Assembly: GCA_016742175.1 (NCBI GenBank)
Contig: JACVCH010000018.1
Coordinates: 25,917-89,916, forward strand
Origin: Rhizobiaceae bacterium
Lineage (GTDB): Bacteria; Pseudomonadota; Alphaproteobacteria; Rhizobiales; Rhizobiaceae
Length of the DNA: 64,000 bases
Direction of reading: 5' to 3'
Part shown: positions 17,164-26,095 of the stretch, in pieces
How positions within the stretch are numbered: the stretch's first letter is position 1
Layout of the letters: each line of letters opens with the position of its first letter
Made by a program: the position numbers and the translations under genes
The notes under the pieces: generated by a model
Databases searched by the model: none
What the model was told of the DNA's origin: nothing
Seen by the model: the letters and a program-made list of their open reading frames with translations, nothing else

Positions 17164-18174
17164 TCAGCCGCCGGTCACGCTCATATGCCGGGAGACGGAC
17201 GGCCGGTTGGTGCGCCGGTCGATGATGAAGTCGTGGCCCTTGGGCTTGCGCCCGATCGCTTCGTCGATCGCGCTCGACAGGAGGTCGTTGCCTTCCGAGG
17301 CGCGCAGCGGAGCCCTTAAGTCGGCGGCGTCGTCCTGGCCGAGGCACATATAGAGCGTGCCGGTGCAGGTGAGGCGAACCCGGTTGCAGCTTTCGCAGAA
17401 ATTGTGCGTCATTGGCGTGATGAAGCCGAGCCGTCCGCCGGTCTCCGCCACCTCGACATAGCGCGCGGGCCCGCCGGTCTTGAACGGGATGTCGGTAAAG
17501 GTGAACTGGCGTTCGAGCTGCGCGCGCAGGAGCGACAGCGGCAGATACTGGTCGGTCCGGTCCTCGTCGATCTCGCCCATCGGCATTGTCTCGATGACCG
17601 TCATGTCCATGCCGCGGCCATGCGCCCAGCGCAGCATGGCGGGGATTTCGTGGTCGTTGAAGCCCTTGAGCGCCACGGCGTTGATCTTGATCTTCAGCCC
17701 CGCCGCCTGCGCGGCATCGATGCCGGCCATGACCTTGGAGATGTCGCCCCAGCGGGTGATCTGACGAAACTTCGTCGGGTCGAGCGTATCGAGCGAGACG
17801 TTGATCCGCCTGACGCCGCATTCGGCGAGCTCGGCCGCGAAGCGCTGGAGCTGCGAGCCATTGGTGGTCAGCGTCAATTCCTCGAGCGCGCCGCTCTCGA
17901 TGTGGCGCGAGAGGTCGCGGACGAGGTGCATGATGTTCTTGCGCACCAGTGGCTCGCCGCCGGTCAGACGCAGCTTCTTCACGCCCTTTTCGATGAAGAC
18001 TGTGCAGAGCCGGTCGAGTTCCTCGAGGCTGAGAAGGTCGCGCTTGGGCAGGAAGGTCATGTCTTCCGCCATGCAATAGGTGCAGCGGAAGTCGCAGCGA
18101 TCCGTCACCGAGACGCGCAGATAGGAGATCGCGCGCCCGAACGGGTCGATCATGCTGGTGTCGCCGAGCTTCAT
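17164..18174 (-). CDS. moaA: GTP 3',8-cyclase MoaA
   Basis: A 336-residue radical-SAM enzyme for the first step of molybdopterin synthesis. The N-terminal cluster motif is C27-x3-C31-x2-C34 ([10 protein letters not shown]). The second cluster is in [11 protein letters not shown] with a third cysteine in [13 protein letters not shown] binds SAM. The C-terminus ends in the conserved double glycine (MSVTGG). The ATG at 18174 gives the normal family length and has AAGG at good spacing; upstream in-frame starts would add non-homologous sequence. First gene of the apparent cofactor operon and divergent from the DUF971 gene. Confidence 0.95.
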   Translation of the reverse strand: MKLGDTSMIDPFGRAISYLRVSVTDRCDFRCTYCMAEDMTFLPKRDLLSLEELDRLCTVFIEKGVKKLRLTGGEPLVRKNIMHLVRDLSRHIESGALEELTLTTNGSQLQRFAAELAECGVRRINVSLDTLDPTKFRQITRWGDISKVMAGIDAAQAAGLKIKINAVALKGFNDHEIPAMLRWAHGRGMDMTVIETMPMGEIDEDRTDQYLPLSLLRAQLERQFTFTDIPFKTGGPARYVEVAETGGRLGFITPMTHNFCESCNRVRLTCTGTLYMCLGQDDAADLRAPLRASEGNDLLSSAIDEAIGRKPKGHDFIIDRRTNRPSVSRHMSVTGG

Positions 18175-18305
18175 GCCGTTGCCTTCGATGCCCATTCCGT
18201 CAATTTCGTGATCTTTTGTCCCGCGCGCAAGCCCGATGCGCCGAAAGTCTGGCGCATGACGATGAATTGAGGCATTCGGATGGGAAAGAGCGAAGAGGAT
18301 TTCAC

Positions 18306-18656
18306 ATGCGGCCACCATCGGAATTGCGCGTCTCGAAGGACCGGCGGCTGCTGACCGTTCTCTTCGACAACCACGCGCCGATCCCGCTCGAAGCGGAGTT
18401 CCTGCGCGTCGTCTCGCCGTCCGCCGAAGTGCAGGGCCACTCGCCCGAACAGCGCGTGACCGTGCCGGGCAAGCGCAACGTCGCGATCTCGAAAATGGAG
18501 CCGGTCGGCAACTACGCCGTGCGCATCGTCTTCGACGACGGGCACGACACCGGCATCTTCACCTGGGATTACCTGCACACGCTCGGCCACGAGAAGGACA
18601 CGCGCTGGCAGGCTTATCTCGACGAGCTGGCGGCGAAGCACCTGTCGCGGGATTAG
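18306..18656 (+). CDS. DUF971 domain-containing protein
   Basis: A 116-residue protein of the DUF971 family (related to the N-terminal domain of gamma-butyrobetaine hydroxylase). Diagnostic parts are [46 protein letters not shown] and [12 protein letters not shown]971 proteins are found with iron-sulfur and Mrp/ApbC-type genes, and here it diverges from moaA. The ATG at 18306 has AGAGGA upstream. Its last 4 nt overlap the end of the convergent marR gene. The function is not established. Confidence 0.87.
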   Translation: MRPPSELRVSKDRRLLTVLFDNHAPIPLEAEFLRVVSPSAEVQGHSPEQRVTVPGKRNVAISKMEPVGNYAVRIVFDDGHDTGIFTWDYLHTLGHEKDTRWQAYLDELAAKHLSRD

Positions 18657-19114
18657 TCTTCCTTCAGCGCCTCGCTGATCCGGCGCATCTGGTCGCCGAG
18701 GCGCTCGCACTGGTCGGGGGTCGATTGCGCCATGACGCGGTCGAGGAGCGCGGCGTAGATCTCCATCGCCGCCATTAGCCGCGCCTCGCCCTCGTCGGTG
18801 AGGTAGAGCCGCAGGACGCGGCGGTCGTTCTCGTCGGGGTCGCGGCGCAGCAAGCCCTGGCTTTCGAGCTGCGGCAGCAGCATCGTGATGTTCGAGCGGC
18901 CGACGAGCAGCCGGCGCGCGAGATCGTGCTGCGACAGGCCGGGATGCCGGTAGAGGTTCATCAGGACGTCGAGCTGGCCGATCTTCAGCGGCGCGATCGC
19001 CTTGGCGAGTTCGCGCACCACGGCGCGCTCGGCCCGCACGACCGCGATCCAGTTGCGGAACCGGGGATTGTCCCAGGGCAGGCGCGGGGCGTCGGTCGGC
19101 TTCGTTACGGTCAA
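18653..19114 (-). CDS. MarR family transcriptional regulator
   Basis: A 153-residue winged-helix regulator: LKIGQLDVLMNLYRHPGLSQ, HDLARRLLVGRSNITMLL for the recognition helix and RRDPDENDRRVLRLYLTDEG for the wing. One cysteine lies near the C-terminus (DQCERL). The only plausible start is a TTG that overlaps the rhodanese stop (TTGA at 19111-19114), so translation is probably coupled to the rhodanese. The family senses phenolics, oxidants or persulfides; pairing with a rhodanese makes a sulfur or redox signal possible (inference). Confidence 0.88.
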   Translation of the reverse strand: MTVTKPTDAPRLPWDNPRFRNWIAVVRAERAVVRELAKAIAPLKIGQLDVLMNLYRHPGLSQHDLARRLLVGRSNITMLLPQLESQGLLRRDPDENDRRVLRLYLTDEGEARLMAAMEIYAALLDRVMAQSTPDQCERLGDQMRRISEALKED

Positions 19115-19509
19115 GGCTTGCGCTCGACCGGCGGATCATAAGGCAGGCCGGCCGCCTTCCAGGCGCCGAACCCGCCCTCGATATGCTTGACGGCGGTTAG
19201 CCCCATGTCCTGCGCGGTCTTGGTGGCGAGCGCGGAGCGCAGGCCCCCGGCACAGAAGAAGACGAACGTCTTGCCGCTGGCAAAGACTGGCTTGTGGTAG
19301 GGACTTTCCGGATCGATCCAGAATTCCAGCATGCCACGCGGCGCATGCAGCGTGTGCGGAATGCGCCCCTCGCGGTCGAGTTCGCGCGGATCGCGGATGT
19401 CGACCAGCACGACGTCGTCGCGCGCGGCGAGTTCCTGCGCCTCGGCAGGCGATACCGCCTCGATTTCGGCATTGGCTTCTTCGAGCAATGCCTTATAGCC
19501 CTTTTTCAT
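19111..19509 (-). CDS. Rhodanese-like domain protein
   Basis: A 132-residue single-domain rhodanese. VVLVDIRDPRELDREGRIP is the CH2A region, and the active-site loop is FFCAGGLRSALA with the persulfide-forming C86. HIEGGFGAWKAAGLP is the C-terminal CH2B region. A six-residue active-site loop fits sulfurtransferase rather than phosphatase activity. It is the first gene of a two-gene unit with marR and lies 69 nt downstream of fumarase on the same strand. Confidence 0.9.
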   Translation of the reverse strand: MKKGYKALLEEANAEIEAVSPAEAQELAARDDVVLVDIRDPRELDREGRIPHTLHAPRGMLEFWIDPESPYHKPVFASGKTFVFFCAGGLRSALATKTAQDMGLTAVKHIEGGFGAWKAAGLPYDPPVERKP

Positions 19510-19578
19510 GGCAGGCCTCCTGACCTGCCGATGATGGCCGGGCGGAAGCGCCAGCGCAAGACGCCCCCGCGCGCCCCG

Positions 19579-21198
19579 TCAGCCGAGGTTCAGTTCCTTG
19601 AAGAAGTCGTTGCCCTTGTCGTCGATGACGATGAAGGCGGGGAAGTCCTCGACCTCGATGCGCCAGATCGCTTCCATACCGAGTTCGGGATACTCGACGA
19701 CTTCCACTCGTCTGATGCAGTCCTGCGCCAGGCGCGCGGCGGGACCGCCGATCGAGCCGAGATAGAACCCGCCATGGCTGCCGCAGGCCTCGCGCACCTG
19801 GCGCGAGCGGTTGCCCTTGGCGAGCATCACCATCGACCCGCCGAAGGACTGGAACTGGTCGACATAGCTGTCCATGCGTCCCGCCGTCGTCGGCCCGAAC
19901 GAGCCCGAGGCATAACCGGCAGGTGTCTTTGCCGGGCCGGCATAGTAGATCGGATGGTTCTTGAAATAGTCCGGCATCGGCTCGCCGGCTTCGAGACGTT
20001 CGCGGATCTTGGCATGGGCGAGATCGCGGGCGACGATGATCGGGCCGGTCAGCGACACGCGGGTCTTGACCGGCTGGGCGGAGAGGATCTTCAGGATCTC
20101 GCCCATCGGCTGGTTGAGGTCGACCTTCACCACATGCGAGGTCAGCTTCTCCTCGTCGATGTCGGGCATGTAGCGGGCCGGGTTGGTCTCCAGTTCCTCG
20201 AGAAAAATGCCGTCCTTCGTGATCTTGCCCTTGGCCTGGCGGTCGGCCGAGCAGGAGACGCCGAGCCCGATCGGCAGCGAAGCGCCGTGGCGGGGCAGGC
20301 GGATGACGCGCACGTCGTGGCAGAAATATTTGCCGCCGAACTGCGCGCCGACACCCATCGCCTGCGTCATCTTGTGGACCTCGGCTTCCATTTCGAGGTC
20401 GCGGAAGGCGTGGCCGGTCTCGCTGCCCGAGGTCGGCAGGCCGTCGAGATAGCGCGTCGAGGCGAGCTTGACGGTCTTGAGGTTCATCTCAGCCGACGTA
20501 CCGCCGATGACGATCGCCAGGTGATAGGGCGGGCAAGCGGCGGTGCCGAGCGTCAGTATCTTTTCCTTGAGGAAATCGAGCAGCCGGTCGCGCGTCATCA
20601 GCGACGGCGTGCCCTGGTAGAGGAAGGTCTTGTTGGCCGAGCCGCCGCCCTTGGCGACGAACAGGAATTTGTAGGCGTCCTCGCCATCCTCGTAGATGTC
20701 GATCTGCGCCGGCAGGTTGTTCCTGGTGTTCTTCTCTTCGAACATCGTCAGCGGCGCGAGCTGCGAATAGCGCAGGTTCTTCTTCTCATAGGCGTCGAGC
20801 ACGCCCTGGCCGAGCGCATCGGCATCGCCGCCCTCGGTCCAGACGCGCCGGCCCTTCTTGCCCATGATGATCGCCGTGCCGGTATCCTGGCACATCGGCA
20901 GGACGCCGCCGGCGGCGATGTTGGCGTTCTTCAGGAGATCGTAGGCGACGAAGCGATCATTGTCGGTCGCTTCCGGGTCTTCGAGAATCGCGGCAAGCTG
21001 CTTCAGATGGCCGGGGCGAAGCAGATGGTTGATGTCCGCAAAGGCGGTTTCCGACAGGAGGCGCAGGCCCTCGGCGTCGACCGTCAGGATTTCCTGGCCG
21101 CGGAAGGTGTCGACGCTGACATGGTCGGAGGTCAGCTTGCGATAGGGCGTTTCGTCGGCTGCGAGGGGGAAAAGCTCGGCGCTTGCGTAGTCGGCCAT
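19579..21198 (-). CDS. Class I fumarate hydratase
   Basis: A 539-residue iron-sulfur fumarase (FumA/FumB type) for the TCA cycle. The 4Fe-4S ligands are C103 ([10 protein letters not shown]), C222 (TAACPPYH) and C316 (GVSCSADRQ). The N-terminal Fe-S hydro-lyase domain runs to about residue 320, and the C-terminal domain holds [16 protein letters not shown] and [19 protein letters not shown]. The full family length is present. Diverges from the large L,D-transpeptidase across a 289-nt intergenic region. Confidence 0.94.
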   Translation of the reverse strand: MADYASAELFPLAADETPYRKLTSDHVSVDTFRGQEILTVDAEGLRLLSETAFADINHLLRPGHLKQLAAILEDPEATDNDRFVAYDLLKNANIAAGGVLPMCQDTGTAIIMGKKGRRVWTEGGDADALGQGVLDAYEKKNLRYSQLAPLTMFEEKNTRNNLPAQIDIYEDGEDAYKFLFVAKGGGSANKTFLYQGTPSLMTRDRLLDFLKEKILTLGTAACPPYHLAIVIGGTSAEMNLKTVKLASTRYLDGLPTSGSETGHAFRDLEMEAEVHKMTQAMGVGAQFGGKYFCHDVRVIRLPRHGASLPIGLGVSCSADRQAKGKITKDGIFLEELETNPARYMPDIDEEKLTSHVVKVDLNQPMGEILKILSAQPVKTRVSLTGPIIVARDLAHAKIRERLEAGEPMPDYFKNHPIYYAGPAKTPAGYASGSFGPTTAGRMDSYVDQFQSFGGSMVMLAKGNRSRQVREACGSHGGFYLGSIGGPAARLAQDCIRRVEVVEYPELGMEAIWRIEVEDFPAFIVIDDKGNDFFKELNLG

Positions 21199-21415
21199 CG
21201 GCGAAGGGTCTCCGGAAACGAACAGGTTGGCAGGCTCTTAAAGCCTTTCGCGCCCGGATTGAAGTCTGCCTTTAGGCCGAGGCCAAAGCGTTGTATTCCT
21301 GCAATGGTCGCCGCAAAACCGGCCCGAAGGGTGCCGGATGCCTTGAACAGGACGCTCCGTCATCCTTAGCATCCTCGTCGTGGCGGGCGAGAGTTTGCGA
21401 TTTGGAAACCATATC

Positions 21416-21433
21416 GGGTCCAGTGTCGGACCC
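21416..21433. promoter_or_regulatory. Inverted repeat in the fumarase/L,D-transpeptidase intergenic region
   Basis: GGGTCC-agtgtc-GGACCC, 55 nt before the transpeptidase start. The arms are perfect and may form an operator or a 5'-leader hairpin. The rest of the 289-nt divergent region (21199-21487) shows no other clear element. Function unproven. Confidence 0.3.
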
Positions 21434-21487
21434 TGTATTCGCCGGCCACGCCGCGCGCGACTGGAACTCTCGAACGGATTGGACGAC

Positions 21488-23575
21488 ATGATCAAGCGTA
21501 TGCGCCTTCGGGCTCTGGCCCTGACCTCAACCGCGCTCGCGGCGTCGCTCCTGACCGGCGTGGAGAGCGCTTCCGCGCAAGGCTTCTTCGAGCGCCTGTT
21601 CAACCAGCCGCCGCGCCGCTATGTCGAGCCGCAATACCAGCAGCAATATCCGCAGGCGCCGGCCCAGCAGCAGGTTCGCCGCGCCGCACCACCGCAGGCC
21701 CCGCGCGTGACGGGCCCGCAATATTTCACCTACAAGACCGATGCGCTGACGAAGGTGAACTTCGCCGCGATCTCGATCGATCCGGCGCTGGTGAATTCGG
21801 GTATCGACCACGGCACGGTCGGCGCGACGACGCAGGGCGCGCCCGTTTCGTCGCGCACGGTCACCGTTGCCGGCGGCAGCCTGGAAGAGGCGGTCGAGAA
21901 GGCGCTGGAAGGCAACGAGACGCGCGGCGAGCAGCGTCGCCGGATGGCCGCGCGCGACGACAGGGCGGCCCCGTCGGTCGTCGGCGCCAATCCGACACTG
22001 GAGATCGACGTTCGCAGGCAGGCGCCGAAGCCCGCAAAGGTGACGGCGGCGACGATCGCCGGTTCGCTCGACGATCTCGCGACGTTCGATTTCTACGCCG
22101 AGCAGGCGATCGGCGATGCCGTCGTGGCGCATTATTCGAAGCACCCGCAGATGATCTGGTCCGATGGCGGGCGCGTCAATCCGGCGGCGCGCGACGTGCT
22201 GCGGGAACTGGCGAGCGCCGACGATTACGGGCTCAACCCCGGCGACTACGCCGTCTCGATGCCGCGCGCGAACGACGAGGCGGCGCTGGCGCGATTCGAA
22301 ATGGCGCTGTCGGCGCGCATGCTGCGCTATGCGCGCGACATCCATGCCGGACGCGTCGATCCGAACCGCATCTCCGGCTATCACGATTTCGAACTGAAGA
22401 CGGTGAACTACGCCGGCCTCCTGTCGAAGCTCTCCGGAGGCGACGACGCGCGCGATGCGCTGCGCGCGCTCCATCCGCAGAACGAATTCTACAAGGCCAT
22501 GCAGGTCGAGCTCGAGGAGCTTCGCGCCAGCGAGGAGAAGAGCATCGTCATCGCGCCGGGCACGTTCATCCGGCCGGGCCAGACGAATTCCGAACTGCCG
22601 AAAATCCTCGCCGTGATCGAGAAAGAAGCGGACCAGTCCTTCCTCGCCCAGCACGCGACTGCGATCGAACTCAACCGCGCCAGCCAGATCTATTCGGACG
22701 ATCTGGTCGCCGTCATCAAGGCGGCGCAGGAAAAGCGCGGTCTGCAGGTCGACGGCATCATCGGCCCACGCACGGTCACGGCGTTCGCCGGCGAATCGAA
22801 GGCCGCGCGGATCGAGAAGGTGAAGCTCGCGATGGAGCAGCTTCGCTGGATGCCGTCGGATTTCGGCGACCGCTACGTGTTCCTCAACGCGCCGTCGGCA
22901 ATGGCTAGCTATGTCGAGGGCGGGGCCGAGAAGCTAGCGATGCGCACGGTCGTCGGCACCAAGGCGACGCAGACCTACTTCTTCCAGGACGAGATCTCCT
23001 ATGTCGAGTTCCACCCCTATTGGGGCGTGCCGCGCTCGATCATCGTCAACAAGTACCTGCCCAAGCTCTACGCCGACCCGTCCTATCTCGATCGTTCCGG
23101 CTTCGAGGTGACGGACCAGCAGGGCCGCCAGATCTCGTCCTCGGCGATCGACTGGACGCGCTACGGCGCCAACATCCCCTTCAACGTGCGCCAGCGGCCG
23201 GGCCCGAGCAACGCGCTCGGCGAGTTGAAGATCATGTTCCCGAACAAGCACGCGATCTACATGCACGACACGCCCGACCGGCATCTCTTCAGCCGCGACA
23301 ACCGCGCGCTGTCCAATGGCTGCGTGCGCCTCGAAGACCCGCGCGCCATGGCGGCGGCGGTGCTCGGCTGGGATCGTGCAGAGGTCGACGCGCGCCTGGC
23401 AGGCCAGCACGGCCGCGACAATCTGAAGGAGAACGTGCCGGTTTACGTCTCCTACTTCACGGCATGGCCGGAAGCCGGCGGCAAGATGGGCTACTATCCC
23501 GACGTCTACGACCGCGACCTGAAGACGCGCGAGGCGATGGAGCGCATCGAAGCGGCGAGGGCGCCGTCGATCTGA
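21488..23575 (+). CDS. Murein L,D-transpeptidase (YcbB/YkuD type), secreted
   Basis: A 695-residue periplasmic enzyme that forms 3-3 cross-links in peptidoglycan. The signal peptide covers about residues 1-30 and ends near ASAQG. A Q/P-rich linker (about 45-75) follows. A scaffold region extends to about 400, then a peptidoglycan-binding helix bundle (LQVDGIIGPRTVTAF), then the YkuD domain. Catalytic residues are H593 (MHDTPDRH) and C612 in SNGCVRLED. This resembles LdtD/YcbB of enterobacteria but is longer. The ATG at 21488 (MIKRMRLRAL) starts a normal signal peptide; upstream in-frame codons do not. Confidence 0.9.
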   Translation: MIKRMRLRALALTSTALAASLLTGVESASAQGFFERLFNQPPRRYVEPQYQQQYPQAPAQQQVRRAAPPQAPRVTGPQYFTYKTDALTKVNFAAISIDPALVNSGIDHGTVGATTQGAPVSSRTVTVAGGSLEEAVEKALEGNETRGEQRRRMAARDDRAAPSVVGANPTLEIDVRRQAPKPAKVTAATIAGSLDDLATFDFYAEQAIGDAVVAHYSKHPQMIWSDGGRVNPAARDVLRELASADDYGLNPGDYAVSMPRANDEAALARFEMALSARMLRYARDIHAGRVDPNRISGYHDFELKTVNYAGLLSKLSGGDDARDALRALHPQNEFYKAMQVELEELRASEEKSIVIAPGTFIRPGQTNSELPKILAVIEKEADQSFLAQHATAIELNRASQIYSDDLVAVIKAAQEKRGLQVDGIIGPRTVTAFAGESKAARIEKVKLAMEQLRWMPSDFGDRYVFLNAPSAMASYVEGGAEKLAMRTVVGTKATQTYFFQDEISYVEFHPYWGVPRSIIVNKYLPKLYADPSYLDRSGFEVTDQQGRQISSSAIDWTRYGANIPFNVRQRPGPSNALGELKIMFPNKHAIYMHDTPDRHLFSRDNRALSNGCVRLEDPRAMAAAVLGWDRAEVDARLAGQHGRDNLKENVPVYVSYFTAWPEAGGKMGYYPDVYDRDLKTREAMERIEAARAPSI

Positions 23576-23620
23576 CGGCGTTCGGCAGGCAGCAAGTCGC
23601 GAGCCCGAAGCATCCCGTTT

Positions 23621-23670
23621 CGAACCGGCAAGGGTTCGCAAGCCCGACCGGGCGTCGCGCGGCCAGCGCG
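23621..23670. repeat. Cluster of small palindromes downstream of the L,D-transpeptidase gene
   Basis: Three adjacent hairpin-forming stretches: CGAACC-ggcaag-GGTTCG (23621-23638), GCCCG-ac-CGGGC (23642-23653) and a GC-rich palindrome around 23656-23670. None is followed by a T-run. The layout resembles extragenic palindromic elements of Rhizobiales, between a coding gene and a tRNA. Other copies would have to be found elsewhere in the genome. Confidence 0.4.
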
Positions 23671-23716
23671 CCCCATCGGAGGCGTGAGCGAAGCGAACTG
23701 CCGTGAGATAAACAAA

Positions 23717-23791
23717 TGGTGGGCGCGACAGGGATTGAACCTGTGACCCTTCGCGTGTGAAGCGAATGCTCTCCCGCTGAGCTACGCGCCC
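23717..23791 (-). tRNA. tRNA-Val (anticodon CAC)
   Basis: Read on the minus strand this is a 75-nt tRNA including an encoded CCA. The acceptor arm GGGCGCG pairs with CGCGCCC. The D-arm has AGCTCAGCGGGAGAGC. The anticodon stem TTCGC/GCGAA holds the loop TTCACAC with anticodon CAC (reads GTG, valine). The T-arm contains GGTTCAATCC. All arms pair normally. No integrase or duplicated 3' end is nearby. Confidence 0.96.
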
Positions 23792-23838
23792 ATGAGCGCC
23801 AGGCGCTCAAAGTCGTCCGGCGGACCGAACGTGGCCCG

Positions 23839-23868
23839 CGTATAGGAGCATCCGGCCGGTTCCGTCAA
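23839..23868 (-). promoter_or_regulatory. Sigma-70-type promoter for tRNA-Val
   Basis: On the minus strand, TTGACG (23863-23868) and TATACG (23839-23844) are separated by 18 nt, about 48 nt before the mature tRNA 5' end. A small palindrome, GAGCGC-cag-GCGCTC (23794-23808), lies between promoter and tRNA. The -35 box overlaps the stop region of gph. Confidence 0.65.
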
Positions 23869-24566
23869 GCGGTCTTGGAGCGGGGCGAGGTTGCCGCTGC
23901 GATCAGCCGGTCGGCAAGCTCGACCGTCAGCTCGTCGAAATGCGAAATGATGTGCGACGGCTCGAATTCGCGCACGTGCTTGTCGGTGTAGCCGAAGTCC
24001 ACGGCGACGACGGGAATGCCCGCGGCTTTCGCCGTTCTGATGTCGGTCTCGGAATCGCCGACCATGATGGCGCGTTCCGGATTGCCGCCGGCGCGCGCAA
24101 TCGTCTCAACCAGGTGGCGCGGGTCGGGCTTGCGGAAGGCGAACGTGTCCTGGCCGCAGATGGCGCGGAAGCGCTCGGTGAGACCCAGCCCCTGCATCAG
24201 CCGCGTCGAGTGCAGCTCGAACTTGTTGGTGCAGATCGCCGTCAGGTAGCCGGCATCGTCGAACCGGTCGAGCGCGGCGACGACGCCCTCATAGGGCTGC
24301 GATTCGCCGGGCATGTTCGAGCCGTAATGCTCGATGAACGTGTCGAGTAGATCCTTGAGGCGCTCGTCGGATAGGACGCGCTGCTGCGCCGCATAGGCGC
24401 GCTCGATCATCACCTTGCCGCCCATGCCGACGAAGCGGCGGAACTCGGCGGGCCCGGCGACGGTCATGCCGTCGAGCGCCAGGCAATGATTGAGGCTCGC
24501 CATCAGGTCAGGCGCGGTGTCGACAAGCGTGCCGTCGAGATCGAAGACAATGATGGGAGCGGTCAT
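23865..24566 (-). CDS. gph: Phosphoglycolate phosphatase (HAD family)
   Basis: A 233-residue HAD phosphatase. Motif I is FDLDGTLVDTAPDL (nucleophile D and acid D). The cap includes RRFVGMGGKVMIERAY. Motif II is ICTNK, motif III KPDPRH and motif IV MVGDSETDI. The cap sequence fits Gph, which removes 2-phosphoglycolate formed during DNA end repair or by RuBisCO. An in-frame ATG at 24578 would add four residues. Divergent from rpiA. The stop lies 73 nt before the tRNA-Val 5' end on the same strand. Confidence 0.88.
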   Translation of the reverse strand: MTAPIIVFDLDGTLVDTAPDLMASLNHCLALDGMTVAGPAEFRRFVGMGGKVMIERAYAAQQRVLSDERLKDLLDTFIEHYGSNMPGESQPYEGVVAALDRFDDAGYLTAICTNKFELHSTRLMQGLGLTERFRAICGQDTFAFRKPDPRHLVETIARAGGNPERAIMVGDSETDIRTAKAAGIPVVAVDFGYTDKHVREFEPSHIISHFDELTVELADRLIAAATSPRSKTA

Positions 24567-24689
24567 CGGATGGTCCATTGGCTTGCGTTGCGGTCGGTCT
24601 AGCTTGGCCATGGGGCGCGCGCAAGGCAGGGACGGTTTGCCAGCGCGGGCGAAGATGATAAACGGCGTCCTGCAATCAAGGAGCGGGAC

Positions 24690-25385
24690 ATGGATGCGCG
24701 AGCGCTGAAGATCGAAGCGGCACGGGTCGCCCTTTCCCATGTGGAAGACGGCATGAAGCTCGGCATCGGCACGGGCTCGACCGCCGAGGAATTCGTGCGT
24801 CTGCTCGCGGTTCGGGTTTCCGACGGGCTCAAGATCATCGGCGTGCCGACCTCGGAACGCACGGCCGAGCTTTGCCGCGATCTGGGCGTGCCGCTCGCGA
24901 CGCTCGACGACGAACCGGCGCTCGACCTCACCATCGACGGCGCGGACGAGATCGGGCCCGGCCTGTCGCTCGTCAAGGGCGGCGGCGGGGCGCTCCTGCG
25001 CGAAAAGATCGTCGCCTTCGCCTCGAAGCGCATGATCGTGATCGCCGACGCCTCCAAGGTCGTCGACACGCTCGGCAAGTTCCCGCTGCCGATCGAGGTC
25101 AATCCGTTCGGCCTCGGCGCGACGCGCATCGCCATCGAGAAGGCGGCCGGCCGGCGCGGACTGACGGGCGAAATCAGGCTTCGCGAAAAGAATGGCGAGC
25201 GTTTCGTCACCGATGGCGGCCATGTCATTCTCGACGCATCTTTTGGCCGTATTCCCGATCCACTGGCACTTTCGGATGCGCTTCACGCGATCCCCGGCGT
25301 CGTGGAGCATGGGCTGTTCCTGGGACTTGCCGATCTGGCGGTGGTCGCCGAACCGGATGGCGTGAAGACGATCGACGGCGTATAG
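24690..25385 (+). CDS. rpiA: Ribose-5-phosphate isomerase A
   Basis: A 231-residue enzyme interconverting ribose 5-phosphate and ribulose 5-phosphate in the pentose phosphate pathway. Conserved blocks are [12 protein letters not shown] (phosphate loop), TIDGADEI with the catalytic acid, [15 protein letters not shown] with the catalytic lysine, and [24 protein letters not shown] precedes the ATG. The DUF2059 gene follows 54 nt later on the same strand. Confidence 0.95.
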   Translation: MDARALKIEAARVALSHVEDGMKLGIGTGSTAEEFVRLLAVRVSDGLKIIGVPTSERTAELCRDLGVPLATLDDEPALDLTIDGADEIGPGLSLVKGGGGALLREKIVAFASKRMIVIADASKVVDTLGKFPLPIEVNPFGLGATRIAIEKAAGRRGLTGEIRLREKNGERFVTDGGHVILDASFGRIPDPLALSDALHAIPGVVEHGLFLGLADLAVVAEPDGVKTIDGV

Positions 25386-25439
25386 GCGTCGTCAAGAAGA
25401 ACGAGCGGCGCGGGCGCGCCGGCAAAGAGGAGATTGGAC

Positions 25440-25994
25440 ATGAATTTCAGGTATGCGGGCATCGCCCTTGCCGTCGGTGCAGCCATCGCGCTCGGTTCGG
25501 CCATGGGCCCGGCCGCGTCGCAGGAGCCTTCGGAAAGCCATCTCGCCGCAGCGCGCGAGGCGGTCGACGCGGTCGGCATGACCGACGAGTTCGACAACAT
25601 CCTGCCGCAGGCCGCGATGGCGCTGAAGAACGAGCTGACCCAGAAGAACCCCGACCAGGTGAAGCTGATCTCCGATACGGTCGACGAAAAGGCGATCGCG
25701 CTCGCGGCCCGCCGCGGCGACCTGGAGCGCGAGGCGGCCGCCGCCTACGCCCAGTTCTTCTCCGAAGAGGAACTGAACGAGATTTCGGCGTTCTACGCCT
25801 CGCCGACCGGTCAGAAATTCATCGAGACGCACCCGGAAGTGACGAATCAGGTCTTCCAGGCGGCCAATATCTGGCAGTCCGGCATCGCCCGCGATCTCGC
25901 CCGCGACGTCGCCTCGGTCCTGCAGGGACAGGTGGCCGAGCCGCAGGGCGAAGCGGCGCCCGAAGCCGCGCCGGCGCCCGCCCAGTCCAACTGA
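25440..25994 (+). CDS. DUF2059 domain-containing secreted protein
   Basis: A 184-residue protein with a signal peptide (cleavage near AASQE) and a helical DUF2059 domain: AREAVDAVGMTDEFDNILPQ, then FFSEEELNEISAFYASPTGQK, which is the family signature. The C-terminal 15 residues are rich in A, P and E. The ATG at 25440 has GAGGAG (25427-25432) 7 nt upstream. Probably periplasmic; function unknown. It is followed by a clear terminator. Confidence 0.85.
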   Translation: MNFRYAGIALAVGAAIALGSAMGPAASQEPSESHLAAAREAVDAVGMTDEFDNILPQAAMALKNELTQKNPDQVKLISDTVDEKAIALAARRGDLEREAAAAYAQFFSEEELNEISAFYASPTGQKFIETHPEVTNQVFQAANIWQSGIARDLARDVASVLQGQVAEPQGEAAPEAAPAPAQSN

Positions 25995-26015
25995 GCGATC
26001 TTTCAGAGCGTGACG

Positions 26016-26045
26016 AGCCCGGCCCAGCGCCGGGCTTTTCTTTTG
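26016..26045 (+). terminator. Rho-independent terminator after the DUF2059 gene
   Basis: AGCCCGGC-ccagc-GCCGGGCT (8-bp perfect stem, 26016-26036) followed by TTTCTTTT. It ends the rpiA-DUF2059 unit. Confidence 0.88.
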
Positions 26046-26095
26046 GGTGGTGCGGTCTTAAGGCTTGCGCCCGACACCTCAGGAAAGGCCGCCGC

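Noticed and set aside
23700..23870. Genomic island integrated at tRNA-Val
   Set aside because: No integrase, no direct repeat of the tRNA 3' end and no change in base composition or gene type on either side.
24872..26095. Open frame running from rpiA into gor, suggesting a fusion
   Set aside because: Gor begins at 26096 with its own ribosome binding site, and a terminator at 26016-26045 lies between.
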